From Bacillota bacterium (GTDB taxonomy: Bacteria; Bacillota; Negativicutes; Sporomusales; Sporomusaceae): DNA of 64,000 bases. Below the pieces are notes generated by a model, which saw only the letters and a program-made list of their open reading frames with translations, had not been told where the DNA came from and ran no database searches. This document shows positions 43,028 through 52,935 of the stretch, piece by piece. The stretch spans positions 19,883 through 83,882 of the forward strand of contig JAEZVB010000050.1 in the NCBI GenBank assembly GCA_023443285.1. The letters run 5' to 3'. Position 1 is the stretch's first letter, and each line of letters opens with the position of its first letter. Made by a program: the position numbers and the translations under genes.

Positions 43028-44917
43028 TTAAATTGTTTGCTCTTGCAGCAATTTCTCATTTACATAAACTTGAACGCGTACCTGCCCGGTGCCCTCCACT
43101 GTTTTTTCAATTCGTTCACCCGGTTTGTGTGTGCCTTCATAAGCAATTCGACGGCCATTGGTGTCAGTTACTACAATTTGCAGGGTTTGGCGTGCTGGTC
43201 CGTCCGGTACGGTTACTTGGACGACCGCTCGCCTTACTGCTCCTGGCACTCCTTTGGCAACAGAGAAATCCACTGTCGAGCCTTCCATTACTTCTGTAGC
43301 AGGCGGCGGATTTTGACCTACAATAGTTCCTGGAGGATATTTGTCGTTTGCTGTTTCTGTTATTTTCCCTTGCTTGAGTTTTAAGCTTTCCAGTTGCGTT
43401 GCTACTGTGCTTAAGAGCGAGCCTTGGAAATCCGGCAACGAAACTTTCTTAGGACTAGTTCCTTTGCTAATAACAATATCAATAGTTGTGCCTTTGGCTA
43501 CTTGCGCTGGTGGACGGGGATTTTGGTTAATAACCGTATCTGGCTGCGAACCTTCCGCAAATTGTTCGTCAATACGCCCTAGTTTTAAACCAGAGTTTTT
43601 AATCTGCAACTCAGCATCACGGCGACTGAGACCACGCAAATCTGGAACCACGGTAATTTCACCGCCTTTGCTGACAACGATGGTTATTGTTCGTTGTTCT
43701 TTGACGGTCGTTCCTGCTTCCGGCTGTTGAGAAATAACCTGTCCAGCCGGAACTTTGTCGCTAAAAGCATCTGAGACAGAAACTCTGAGGTTGTTGCTGA
43801 TAAGAATATTTCGGGCAGTATCTACCTGCTTGCCTACAACGTCCGGTACCGTAATCTCATTGAGACTCCAAAATTTACCAAAGCCTAAAAACGCCGCCAG
43901 TGCTGAGCCGAGCAACACCATAAGTAATATTCCCCACAACCAGGGTTTGGAAACTTTGGCCTCATTTAATACAGATGCGGGATGATTATTCGATTGCCGT
44001 GCAGGACTTAATTTAGCCTGTTCAGCTTTCTCCGAAACCGGCGGTAATATTTGGGTAGGAAAATCAGTGTGAGATAACCGGCGAGTATGGTCATCCCGTA
44101 AATAATTTTGCGCTAATTTAAAATCAGCAATCATTTCTCCAATCTCAGTGAATCTGGCAACTGGTTCCTTATGCATAGCTTTAACAACAATAGCCTCGAT
44201 CAATGGCGGTATCGAAGCATTTAATTCCCGCAGTGGCTTAGGTTCTTCTTGGAGATGCTTAAGGGCTATACTGATTGGTGATTCACCGGTAAACGGCACA
44301 TGACCTGAAAGCATTTCATAGAGTACAACCCCTAACGAATAGATGTCGGATTTTGCGCCGACAGAAGTACCTTTAGCCTGCTCTGGCGAAAAATAATGTA
44401 CAGAACCAATAATTGTACCCGAATTGGTCATCGTTGCCGAGGTAACAGCGCGGGCTATACCAAAGTCAGTTACTTTGACTCGCCCCGAACGAGTAATAAG
44501 AATGTTGTGCGGTTTGATATCACAATGCACTAAATTATTTTGGTGCGCGTGTTCAAGTGCTTCTGCTATTTCCATAGCAATATGTACCGCAGTTTCTACC
44601 GGCAAGGGTGCTTCCCTGTCAATTTTATCTTTAAGAGTTTCGCCGGAAATGTATTCCATAATTATATAATAAGTTTGTTCATCAAAACCAACGTCATAAA
44701 TGTTAACAATATTAGGGTGAGAAAGCTTAGCTGCCGCCTGTGCTTCCCGGCGGAAGCGACTGATAAACTCTTCATCATCAGTGAATTGGGAACGCAGTAC
44801 CTTTACTGCAACTGAACGGTCTAACAGTTTGTCATGAGCGCGGTATACGTCGGCCATACCACCGCCGCCAATTCGTTCCAATATTGTATAACGATCATCA
44901 AGTGTGCGATTAAGCAT
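43028..44917 (-). CDS. prkC: PASTA-domain Ser/Thr protein kinase (PrkC/PknB)
   Basis: This 629-residue transmembrane kinase has its kinase domain at about 10-270: Lys39 in VAVKV, HCDIKPHN at 130-137 and DFGIARA at 150-156. The catalytic loop reads HCD instead of HRD, so it is a non-RD kinase. A basic linker leads to one membrane helix (about 325-347), three PASTA repeats (about 352-560) that bind muropeptides, and a beta-rich end. It senses wall state and phosphorylates partners such as FHA proteins. GGAGGTG precedes ATG 44917. PbpA lies 12 bases upstream. Confidence 0.94.
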   Translation of the reverse strand: MLNRTLDDRYTILERIGGGGMADVYRAHDKLLDRSVAVKVLRSQFTDDEEFISRFRREAQAAAKLSHPNIVNIYDVGFDEQTYYIIMEYISGETLKDKIDREAPLPVETAVHIAMEIAEALEHAHQNNLVHCDIKPHNILITRSGRVKVTDFGIARAVTSATMTNSGTIIGSVHYFSPEQAKGTSVGAKSDIYSLGVVLYEMLSGHVPFTGESPISIALKHLQEEPKPLRELNASIPPLIEAIVVKAMHKEPVARFTEIGEMIADFKLAQNYLRDDHTRRLSHTDFPTQILPPVSEKAEQAKLSPARQSNNHPASVLNEAKVSKPWLWGILLMVLLGSALAAFLGFGKFWSLNEITVPDVVGKQVDTARNILISNNLRVSVSDAFSDKVPAGQVISQQPEAGTTVKEQRTITIVVSKGGEITVVPDLRGLSRRDAELQIKNSGLKLGRIDEQFAEGSQPDTVINQNPRPPAQVAKGTTIDIVISKGTSPKKVSLPDFQGSLLSTVATQLESLKLKQGKITETANDKYPPGTIVGQNPPPATEVMEGSTVDFSVAKGVPGAVRRAVVQVTVPDGPARQTLQIVVTDTNGRRIAYEGTHKPGERIEKTVEGTGQVRVQVYVNEKLLQEQTI

Positions 44918-44929
44918 TAATTCACCTCC

Positions 44930-46351
44930 TTAACGTAATGCCTGCAATATAATTTGTCGGGCAATTGGTGCGGCTGCCTTACCACCTGAACCCGCGTTTT
45001 CGACAATTATGGCTACTGCAACCTGTGGATCCTCAGCTGGTGCAAAGCCAATAAACCAGGCATGTGAAGCACCATGCGGATTTTCTGCTGTACCTGTTTT
45101 ACCGGCAACCTGTATGCCACGTAATGCAGCTGCACTGCCAGTACCTTCTTCTACTACAGTCACCATCATATCGACTATCTGACTAGCCAACTTGCTATCT
45201 GCTGGTGATAACCAGACATCTGGTTTGGTTTCTCTTACAATAGTACCATCTGGTGCTACAATTTTTTGCAGTAAATATGGTTTCATCATATTTCCCTTGT
45301 TAGCAAAAGTAGACGCAAGCATGGCCATGCGGAGCGGTGTGACCAGAAGACTCCCTTGTCCAATGCCGGTTTGAGCCAAATCACCATCACTCAACCGGGA
45401 AAAATCAGGAATGCTATTAGCATTTTCCTGAATATCCCCTTTGATCATTTGGGTAAACCCATAGCGTTCAAAATACTTGGCCATTTTGGGGCGGCCAAGA
45501 TCAAGTGCTAGCTGACCGAAAGTAACGTTACAGGATACGGCAAGCGCTTGTTGCAAATCTAATTTGCCATGAGCCCTATTATTATCTTCTGTCAATGTAT
45601 AGTCAGGACCAATTTTGAGAGATCCATTACAGGTAAATTGATGATTTTTGTCTACCATTCGTTCGGCTAATGCCGCTTCGGCCACCATTACTTTAATGAT
45701 CGATCCTGGTGGATACAATCCTTGCGCAGCCCGGTTAAGGAGCGGACTATTCGTAGCTTGTGAAACGCTCTCCCAAGTAGTGTTAAGAGTATTCGGATCA
45801 AAACTCGGGCGGCTGACCATTGCCATGATTGCCCCTGTCTTCGGTGACATGACTACAATTGCACCCTTTTTGCTGTCGAGAGCCTGGTATGCTGTTTGTT
45901 GCAACTGGGCATCGACAGTAAGCACGACCGTATTGCCCGCACTACTTGAAAACAATTGACTGATTGCACCTAAACGTTTTTCCGGATTAATTTGTCCTGA
46001 TAAATACCCATCAAAAGTACCCTCGATGCCTGTTTTACCATATTTGAGGCTATCATAGCCCACCACATGGGCAAAGACTGCATCATACGGATATTCTCGC
46101 CGGTATTCGCTCTGCGAGAGCTTACTAAAAGCCAAAATTTCTCCATGTTTATCTGTGATTTGCCCCCTTTCCACCTTGCGAGCTGCCTCTGCAGTACGCC
46201 GGTTAAGCGGGTGAAAAGCAAGTGCGGTGCTCTCAAAAATCTGAAGATATATTACATAACTAAGCAACAACACAAGTAAGCCAATTGAAAACAGCCCTAC
46301 TTTGTAAATACTTTTGCGTATTGCCTTATGTGGAATATCATTTTTATTCAT
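44930..46351 (-). CDS. pbpA: penicillin-binding protein, PbpA/FtsI-type transpeptidase
   Basis: This 473-residue class B transpeptidase has an N-terminal membrane anchor (about 18-38) and a short N-terminal domain with RGQITDKHGEILA. The acyl-enzyme Ser217-x-x-Lys220 lies in YPPGSIIKV, SCN in VSCNVTFG, and KTG in VAGKTGTAEN. It cross-links peptidoglycan with RodA. The length matches mycobacterial PbpA (about 490). It overlaps rodA by 4 bases. Confidence 0.92.
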   Translation of the reverse strand: MNKNDIPHKAIRKSIYKVGLFSIGLLVLLLSYVIYLQIFESTALAFHPLNRRTAEAARKVERGQITDKHGEILAFSKLSQSEYRREYPYDAVFAHVVGYDSLKYGKTGIEGTFDGYLSGQINPEKRLGAISQLFSSSAGNTVVLTVDAQLQQTAYQALDSKKGAIVVMSPKTGAIMAMVSRPSFDPNTLNTTWESVSQATNSPLLNRAAQGLYPPGSIIKVMVAEAALAERMVDKNHQFTCNGSLKIGPDYTLTEDNNRAHGKLDLQQALAVSCNVTFGQLALDLGRPKMAKYFERYGFTQMIKGDIQENANSIPDFSRLSDGDLAQTGIGQGSLLVTPLRMAMLASTFANKGNMMKPYLLQKIVAPDGTIVRETKPDVWLSPADSKLASQIVDMMVTVVEEGTGSAAALRGIQVAGKTGTAENPHGASHAWFIGFAPAEDPQVAVAIIVENAGSGGKAAAPIARQIILQALR

Positions 46352-47613
46352 TGGGTGTTTGTCGCCTCCGATATGGCAAATAACATACCCAGCAATATAA
46401 AGCTTGAGACCATAGAGCTACCTCCATAGCTTATAAGCGGTAGCGTTATGCCTGTCAGCGGTAAAAATTTAGTAACACCGCCAATAATGATGAAAACTTG
46501 CAATGCAGTAAGCACACCTAAACCACTTGCTAATAACATGGTAAATGGTATTTGCGAAGCAAGTGCTGTACGAAATGCACGATAAACAATAAGAATATAA
46601 GTAATGATTACGGCACTGGAGCCAACCAGTCCTAGCTCTTCAGCAATAGCTGCAAAAATGAAATCGGTATGTACTTCCGGGATAATGTTGGGATAACCGA
46701 AAGTTAAGCCGCTACCTAGTAGTCCACCAGAACCTAATGCAAACAGTGACTGGACAATCTGGTATGAACGTCCGGTAGGATCTGCCCAGGGGTTTAACCA
46801 AATGTCAATTCTAACTTGCACATGTGGAAATAGGAAATAGCAGATAACAGAGCCAGTAAAAAACAAGGCAAGTGCCAACGTTATATATCCCCACTTACTA
46901 CTTGCCATATAGGCCATAATTACTGTAGTACCAAAATACAGTAAGGCAGATCCTAAATCCCGCTGAACTATAAGCATAGCCATAGTTAATGCCCATAACG
47001 CTATGAGAGGTGCGATGAAGCGCGGATGCGGCAAAGTTAGCGGACCGTAATGTCGGGTAGCATATGTTAACAATTGACGCCGCTCGCTCAAGTACGCAGC
47101 TAAAAAAATAATAATTAGTAATTTGGCAAACTCGGCAGGTTGAAACCTTACCGGCCCTAAAATAATCCAGTTTTTGTTACCACCAATGTCCACGCCAAAC
47201 GCGATTGTAACCAACAACAAAACAATGCCCGTTACTCCACAAATATATTTATACCTAGCAATATCCTCTGGTTGCCGGAAAATAAGAACGGTAATGATAA
47301 AGGCGAGTAATCCTGCAGCTAACCACATAGCTTGATGGATAAATAAGTCTGGGCGTAGCCTTAAGATAAGTGTTAACCCAATAGAAGCTAAAAATACTGC
47401 TAACGGCAACAACACCGGATCTGCATAGAAAAAACGGCGTCTTATTATAACAGAAGTAAGTATCCAAAGAACAGTTAAAATAATAGTAGTGCTAAGACCC
47501 TGGTATGAAAACTGGTGATCTGCCAGTGTAACTGCAAGGTAGCCATTTATTAAAATAGCACCTGATAGTAGTAGCAAGCCTAGTTCAGTTACTTTTTTCT
47601 GTCTCATTGTCAT
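46348..47613 (-). CDS. rodA: FtsW/RodA/SpoVE-family glycan polymerase
   Basis: This 421-residue SEDS protein has 10-12 membrane helices and the conserved blocks GGNKNWI, RFQPAEFAKLLII, RDLGSALLYF, and SYGGSSM near the end. It polymerises lipid II into glycan, working with the neighbouring PbpA. The 4-base overlaps with prpC and pbpA point to tight coupling. Confidence 0.93.
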   Translation of the reverse strand: MTMRQKKVTELGLLLLSGAILINGYLAVTLADHQFSYQGLSTTIILTVLWILTSVIIRRRFFYADPVLLPLAVFLASIGLTLILRLRPDLFIHQAMWLAAGLLAFIITVLIFRQPEDIARYKYICGVTGIVLLLVTIAFGVDIGGNKNWIILGPVRFQPAEFAKLLIIIFLAAYLSERRQLLTYATRHYGPLTLPHPRFIAPLIALWALTMAMLIVQRDLGSALLYFGTTVIMAYMASSKWGYITLALALFFTGSVICYFLFPHVQVRIDIWLNPWADPTGRSYQIVQSLFALGSGGLLGSGLTFGYPNIIPEVHTDFIFAAIAEELGLVGSSAVIITYILIVYRAFRTALASQIPFTMLLASGLGVLTALQVFIIIGGVTKFLPLTGITLPLISYGGSSMVSSFILLGMLFAISEATNTQ

Positions 47614-48332
47614 TTGTCAAATTGCAGTAAAATAGCAGTAATATTGTCATGCCCACCTGCTTGCCTAGCTTGATCAACAAGTGCATTCACTATTGTATTT
47701 GGATTGTTAGGCTGTGTACATACGTTAAGTATGGTATCTTCGCTGAGCATATTGGTTAAACCATCAGTACATAATAACAAATTGTCACCTGGCTGCCACA
47801 AAAACCTACCTGAGTCTACTCTAAGGGTATCACTAGTACCTACGGCACGTGTTAATATATTGCGATGCGGATGAACTTGCGCTTCTTCGCTGGTTATACT
47901 GCCGTTTTGCATTAACTCCCAAACCAACGAATGGTCAGAGGTTATCTGCTGCAGCGTATTCTCCCTTATTAGATACAGTCTGCTGTCACCTACATGACTC
48001 CAATAGATTTCAGCATTATCAAGGTATACAGCAGTTACTGTAGTTCCCATGCCCTGACACTCACTTTGAGTTTGGGACATTTGATAAATACTGGTGTTGG
48101 CCTTAATAATTGCCTCTTTTAACGCTTGTTCCCAGTCTGATTGGTTTGCATTTTTTTCTACGTATTCCCGGATAGTTTTGGCCCCAAGGTTACTGGCAAT
48201 TTCTCCGGCAACATGTCCGCCCATCCCATCAGCAACTACAAACAAGTGTGGTGGCAAAAAAACATAACTATCTTCATTGGTTTTTCGTACCATACCAATG
48301 TCTGACTGTGCAAATGCCAGCATGGAAGTCAC
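47610..48332 (-). CDS. prpC: PP2C-type Ser/Thr phosphatase
   Basis: This 240-residue metal-dependent phosphatase reverses PrkC/PknB phosphorylation. Metal-binding blocks are DIGMVRKTNEDSY, VVADGMGGH and GGHDNITAILL. It overlaps fhaB and rodA by 4 bases each. It sits between the FHA genes and rodA rather than next to the kinase, as in mycobacteria (pstP). Confidence 0.93.
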   Translation of the reverse strand: MTSMLAFAQSDIGMVRKTNEDSYVFLPPHLFVVADGMGGHVAGEIASNLGAKTIREYVEKNANQSDWEQALKEAIIKANTSIYQMSQTQSECQGMGTTVTAVYLDNAEIYWSHVGDSRLYLIRENTLQQITSDHSLVWELMQNGSITSEEAQVHPHRNILTRAVGTSDTLRVDSGRFLWQPGDNLLLCTDGLTNMLSEDTILNVCTQPNNPNTIVNALVDQARQAGGHDNITAILLQFDK

Positions 48333-48811
48333 CTCTCAAACTTAAGCGTAACTGCCCCAATTTGAATAATATCACCATCTACTAAGGCAGTTTCGTCTTC
48401 TATCTGTTGACCATTAACAACTGTACCGTTTGTGCTATTTAAATCAGTTAATAGATAGTTGTGTTTCAACCTAGATATACAGGCATGCTCATGCGATACA
48501 AAACTATTGTCAATTACAATATCATTATGCTGACTGCGGCCAATGGTTAAACTATCTATTATTGTGAAACTAGTCTTTTCTACAAGCTGCTGCTTATCTT
48601 CAATTATCACTAGCCTTGGTACCGAAAGACAACCAGCATCTGCTTCAGCTTTGCCATGAACAACGGAAGTCCCTATTTTATTAAAAGCTAGACTAGCCAT
48701 GTCACGGGTTGCTATTTTCACAACACGATACAAAAAGTAATAAAGCAGTATTACAAGGCTATACTGTAAAGCTATTACTGCAATATTTAAAAGCTGCAAT
48801 TTACCAGGCAA
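48329..48811 (-). CDS. FHA-domain membrane protein (FhaB-like)
   Basis: This 160-residue protein has one N-terminal membrane helix (about 8-28) and a C-terminal FHA domain (about 82-160) with IGRSQHNDIVI, SHEHACI and TNGTVVNGQ, the phosphothreonine-binding loop residues. It should bind phosphorylated proteins made by the kinase of this operon. The resemblance is to mycobacterial FhaB/FipA, which sits at the same place. Confidence 0.85.
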   Translation of the reverse strand: MPGKLQLLNIAVIALQYSLVILLYYFLYRVVKIATRDMASLAFNKIGTSVVHGKAEADAGCLSVPRLVIIEDKQQLVEKTSFTIIDSLTIGRSQHNDIVIDNSFVSHEHACISRLKHNYLLTDLNSTNGTVVNGQQIEDETALVDGDIIQIGAVTLKFER

Positions 48812-48813
48812 TT

Positions 48814-49584
48814 TTACTTCACCTCATATAAAATAACGGTATTGCCTACTTTTATTTTATCACCATTTTTTAGATGCTTATGAGTAACACGGCTTCCACC
48901 GACATATGTACCATTAAGGCTTTTTGCATCATGGATAACATGGCTGTTGTCTTCATACACAATGTAAGCATGCAGCCGTGAGGTGTTCATATCTGTCAGA
49001 GGAAACTCATTTGTATTCCGACGACCAATATTAATCCTGTTTGTCGTGCACTCTACTTTTAAGCCAACATCTAAGCCATTAATCACAGACAAAAAAGCAT
49101 GTACATATTGCTGTCCAAAAGGCTGAGGCAAAACTATGGATTCCAGCTTATCAAATACCTTAGTATCACTAGTGATCGATGTATCTTCAAGCCGATGAAT
49201 GCTTTCATCACAAGAAGTTTCCGTAAAACTTGACGAGATGCGAAAAGCTTGTTTTGCTAATTTCTCATCAGCAAAAAGTTCAATTTGCGGTCCACCGGCC
49301 ATAGTATAGCCCTTGCGGCGGCTCTCCTCGATCAAGTACGCAGACAATTCGTTGCAAACAGATTCTGCATACGGCTCTAGCCGTCCATAATCTTCATGAT
49401 TAATATAAATGGCGTAATGGTTAGGAACATAGACGTGAGAAATACCAACCGTGCGCTCATCTTCCATCTCTCTGGCTAATTGTTTGGCAATTTCAATAGG
49501 CTGTAAACTGCTGGAAAATTGCTTATTAAAGAACCCTTCAATATATTTTTCAAAAAAGCTCTCAATATTGCGGACATACTTCAT
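48814..49584 (-). CDS. DUF3662-FHA protein (FhaA-like)
   Basis: This 256-residue protein has an N-terminal DUF3662 domain (about 1-115, EKYIEGFFNKQFSSSLQPIE and VPNHYAIYINHEDY) and a C-terminal FHA domain (about 180-256) with IGRRNTNEFPL, TSRLHAYI and SLNGTYVGG. It is the direct architecture of mycobacterial FhaA (Rv0020c), which binds phosphorylated MviN and regulates peptidoglycan synthesis. It is the first gene of the module, 102 bases after rlmN. Confidence 0.88.
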   Translation of the reverse strand: MKYVRNIESFFEKYIEGFFNKQFSSSLQPIEIAKQLAREMEDERTVGISHVYVPNHYAIYINHEDYGRLEPYAESVCNELSAYLIEESRRKGYTMAGGPQIELFADEKLAKQAFRISSSFTETSCDESIHRLEDTSITSDTKVFDKLESIVLPQPFGQQYVHAFLSVINGLDVGLKVECTTNRINIGRRNTNEFPLTDMNTSRLHAYIVYEDNSHVIHDAKSLNGTYVGGSRVTHKHLKNGDKIKVGNTVILYEVK

Positions 49585-49686
49585 TCAAAACACTCCCGCT
49601 AAAACTGCATAAAATGAAACCAGGAAAATGCCTGACACAAATTAAGTCTTTTTTAATTATATGCGATATTGACAATCAAGTCAAAA

Positions 49687-50745
49687 TCAACCATCATTAT
49701 GACACACTTTGTGTCGCAATTGTCCGCATGCAGCAGCAATATCGGCGCCCATCTCCCGCCTGATAGTTACATTAATTTGCGCTCTTTTTAAGAGCAGCTC
49801 AAATCCATTAATATCACTTAACGAAGGACGAAGCAAACCGCGTTCCGGTACCGGGTTAATAGGGATTAAATTGACATTTGCCAACCTTCCTTTAAGAATG
49901 GCTGCTAGTTCCTTGGCATGGGACGGCTGGTCATTTACGCCGGCAATCAATGCATATTCATAGGTGATACGTCTGCCGGTTGCTGCAGCATAACGATCAC
50001 TGGCAGCTAAAACCTGTTCAAGAGGATAACGATTATTGACTGGCATAAGTTTGGATCTAAGAGGATTATTGGGCGCATGGAGTGAGATCGATAACGTAAG
50101 TGGCAATCCCTCGCCAGCAAGCTTGTCAATGTTAGAGACAAGTCCTGAAGTCGATAATGTGATATTACGGTAACTCAAGTTTAGACAGTATTCTTCATGA
50201 ATAAGTCGGATAAATCGCAAAACATTGTCATAGTTAGCCAGTGGCTCTCCGGAACCCATAATTACAATAGAATCTACTTTTTGATCTTGCTGTTTTAATA
50301 ACTCAGAAATATACAGCACTTGCGCAAGAATTTCACCGCCAGTAAGATTTCGCACCAGTCCCTTAAGCGTGGAAGCACAAAAGGTACAACCCATGGCACA
50401 ACCTACCTGGGTTGAAACGCAAACACTGTTGCCATAGGAATGGCGCATAAGAACGGTCTCGACGGCCATATCATCTGGAAAAGACAATAAAAATTTACTT
50501 GTTTGACCATCAGTTGATTGTTGCTTTGCCTTTAGATCCACTTGTGTAATCGTATAATTAGCAGCCAAGCTAGCACGTTGTTCTTTGGCTATATTGGTCA
50601 TAGCGTCAAACTGATGTACATTATGTTTATATAGCCATTCGGCAATTTGCTTGCCCCGGTAGGCCTTTAGCCCTAGTGGTTTAATATGTTCGGCAATCTC
50701 AGAGGCAAACAAACCGAATAAGTCTGTTTTTTCGTTGGTTATCAT
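49687..50745 (-). CDS. rlmN: dual-specificity RNA methyltransferase RlmN
   Basis: This 352-residue radical SAM enzyme adds methyl groups to A2503 of 23S rRNA and A37 of tRNA. The cluster motif is CAMGCTFC (Cys116, Cys120, Cys123). Other blocks are MGSGEPLANYDNV, LSTSGLVSNID, LSISLHAPNN and MGADIAAACGQL, holding the catalytic Cys. It follows rsmB by 12 bases. Confidence 0.95.
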   Translation of the reverse strand: MITNEKTDLFGLFASEIAEHIKPLGLKAYRGKQIAEWLYKHNVHQFDAMTNIAKEQRASLAANYTITQVDLKAKQQSTDGQTSKFLLSFPDDMAVETVLMRHSYGNSVCVSTQVGCAMGCTFCASTLKGLVRNLTGGEILAQVLYISELLKQQDQKVDSIVIMGSGEPLANYDNVLRFIRLIHEEYCLNLSYRNITLSTSGLVSNIDKLAGEGLPLTLSISLHAPNNPLRSKLMPVNNRYPLEQVLAASDRYAAATGRRITYEYALIAGVNDQPSHAKELAAILKGRLANVNLIPINPVPERGLLRPSLSDINGFELLLKRAQINVTIRREMGADIAAACGQLRHKVCHNDG

Positions 50746-50757
50746 CTTGTTACCACC

Positions 50758-52116
50758 TTATTTTTGCCGTGTCATACGGGCAATAAAAAATCCGTCTATC
50801 CCATCAGTATGCGGCCAAAACTGGAGCATAGTTTCATGCCGTTTGTTTACCGGCAAATATTGACCTGTAATGTCGAGTGTGAAGGTAGGATGAGCCTCTA
50901 AAAACTTGTTAACAATATCCTGGTTTTCTACAGGCTCAGTTGTACAGGTGCTGTAAACCAAGACACCGCCAGGTTTTACGCATTGGGCAGCACTGGCTAA
51001 AATAGCTGCCTGCAACCTCGGCAGATCTCGAAATATTTCCTCAGATTTGCGCCAGCGTGAATCCGGCTTGCGCCGTAGTACTCCCAGCCCAGAACATGGA
51101 GCATCTACCAGAACTCTATCCGCCTTAAGTGGAAACTCAGTACCTAAGTTAACAGCATCAAGAGCCTTGGTCTCAATGCTTGTTAATGCCAATCTCTCGG
51201 CATTTTCGCGAGTAAGCGCCAACTTATGCTCATAAATATCAGTAGACAAAACTAGCCCGGTGTTGTTCATTAAGGCAGCAATGTGGGTAGTTTTGCCGCC
51301 CGGCGCACCACAGGCATCAATAATAAATTCGCCTGGTTGCGGATCAAGTATATGTGCAACCAGCATAGAACTCTCATCTTGTACCTGAAACAGTCCTGCT
51401 TGCAAAGACTGAAGTGTAGCAAGACTTGGATGTTCGTGACAGATAATGCCTTCCGGCGTCCAATTTGACGCCTGGCATACTACGCCCTCTTCAGTCAAAC
51501 GCGTAAGGAGTGCATCACGATTTGTTTTGATGGTATTCGTGCGAATCGAAAGCGGCGGTATCGTATTATTGATTTGACATAGTTCTTCACAGGCCGCTGC
51601 GCCTAATCGTTTAACCCAGCGTTTAATCAGCCACTCAGGATGATAATATCTGAGCGCAAGATACTTAACAGGCTGTTTTTCTTTGTTAGGATAAACAACT
51701 TTTTCCGGACTGCGGGCTGCATTTCGCAAGACACCATTGACAAATTTGACAGTACCTGCATGTCCATATTTCTTGGCTAATTCAACCGCTTGATTACAGG
51801 CCGCTGATGCCGGCACTTTTTCAAGATAAAACAGCTGGTACATACCCAGCCGTAGAATATTCTTAATAATAGGCGCTACTTTATTAAGCGGACGGCTCAA
51901 ATAGCAACTGAGCATCCAGTCCAAAGTAGCGCCAGTTTTAACAGTACCATATACTAGCTCAGTAATAAACCGCCGGTCTTGGTCAGCAAGTTGTCCTTGA
52001 TGTGCCTGGCGATTTAGTTCTTGTGCCAGGGCAATATTGGCATAAGCACCATTATTCTCTACTGTGTTGAGTATTTTTAAAGCTATTTCCCGGGCATCTA
52101 TTTTTTTATGCGTCAT
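50758..52116 (-). CDS. rsmB: 16S rRNA (cytosine-967-C5)-methyltransferase RsmB
   Basis: This 452-residue enzyme has an N-terminal NusB-like RNA-binding domain (about 1-140) and a C-terminal methyltransferase domain with DACGAPGGKTTHIA, VDAPCSGLGVLRRKPD and YSTCTTEP (catalytic Cys). It lies between DUF116 and rlmN. Confidence 0.94.
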   Translation of the reverse strand: MTHKKIDAREIALKILNTVENNGAYANIALAQELNRQAHQGQLADQDRRFITELVYGTVKTGATLDWMLSCYLSRPLNKVAPIIKNILRLGMYQLFYLEKVPASAACNQAVELAKKYGHAGTVKFVNGVLRNAARSPEKVVYPNKEKQPVKYLALRYYHPEWLIKRWVKRLGAAACEELCQINNTIPPLSIRTNTIKTNRDALLTRLTEEGVVCQASNWTPEGIICHEHPSLATLQSLQAGLFQVQDESSMLVAHILDPQPGEFIIDACGAPGGKTTHIAALMNNTGLVLSTDIYEHKLALTRENAERLALTSIETKALDAVNLGTEFPLKADRVLVDAPCSGLGVLRRKPDSRWRKSEEIFRDLPRLQAAILASAAQCVKPGGVLVYSTCTTEPVENQDIVNKFLEAHPTFTLDITGQYLPVNKRHETMLQFWPHTDGIDGFFIARMTRQK

Positions 52117-52131
52117 AATAATGCACCATCT

Positions 52132-52935
52132 CTAATTCTTCCTTAAATTATCTTTAGGTAAAAAACTTTGCATGGCTTCTTCCACCTTGGCTAGATTAAC
52201 ACGGGTATTGCAGCAAGGACCAAATGGCCGCTCATTCAACACGCCAATTACCGGTAATGGAAAGACATCCTGAATACCACTCGTAAGATCACGTTCACAG
52301 GCAATTGCCAGGACAGCTTGTGGTCGGATAGATTTTATTACTTTCCGGGCTAATGTACCGCCTGTTACCACTGCCAAATGGGTACCGTATTTTTCCGAAA
52401 GTTTTGCCAAATCGCCAATCTGGCAATTCCCACATCGATGGCAATTCGATACGTCTCGGGTGATTTTATAAGGACAGGTCTCCTGTTGTAAACAGTGTGG
52501 TGTCATAATCAGCAGTTTGTCTGGTTGTACTGTTATTCGCTTTTGCTTGATTAAATGATTACTTACCTCAATAAAGGATCGCTCAATCCGTTCTTTATCG
52601 ACATCAAATAACTTACCAATGGAAATTGCCATAGGAAATAACAGGTTGATCGCCGACCAGGCAAGACCTTGAAAGATTCCCAGTGTCCTAAAACCCAAAA
52701 TAGCCAGTATAATACCGGTAACACCGCAGGCAATCGCTAAAATAATAGTTGCCAAAAATGCACCTAAAATCATTGGCAAGTACGTGCTGATATTGGCTAG
52801 CCCCGGCAGACTGACAACCCATATACCGTAACTTGACACTGTTGCTATGCATAAACTAACAAGAATCAGTGTTAAAAATAAACGTTTGCGCGGTTTGTGT
52901 ATTATTTCGATCACACCTGACACCTTCTTATTCAA
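52132..52935 (-). CDS. DUF116 membrane-anchored Cys-rich protein
   Basis: This 267-residue protein has two to three N-terminal membrane helices (about 18-38, 48-75 and 80-100) and a soluble DUF116 domain. That domain carries CLQQETCPYK, NCHRCGNCQIG, ACERDL and FGPCCNT, about eight Cys that may bind metal or a cluster. The function of DUF116 is unknown; it is often found beside fmt/def in anaerobes. It overlaps fmt by 8 bases. Confidence 0.85.
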   Translation of the reverse strand: MNKKVSGVIEIIHKPRKRLFLTLILVSLCIATVSSYGIWVVSLPGLANISTYLPMILGAFLATIILAIACGVTGIILAILGFRTLGIFQGLAWSAINLLFPMAISIGKLFDVDKERIERSFIEVSNHLIKQKRITVQPDKLLIMTPHCLQQETCPYKITRDVSNCHRCGNCQIGDLAKLSEKYGTHLAVVTGGTLARKVIKSIRPQAVLAIACERDLTSGIQDVFPLPVIGVLNERPFGPCCNTRVNLAKVEEAMQSFLPKDNLRKN

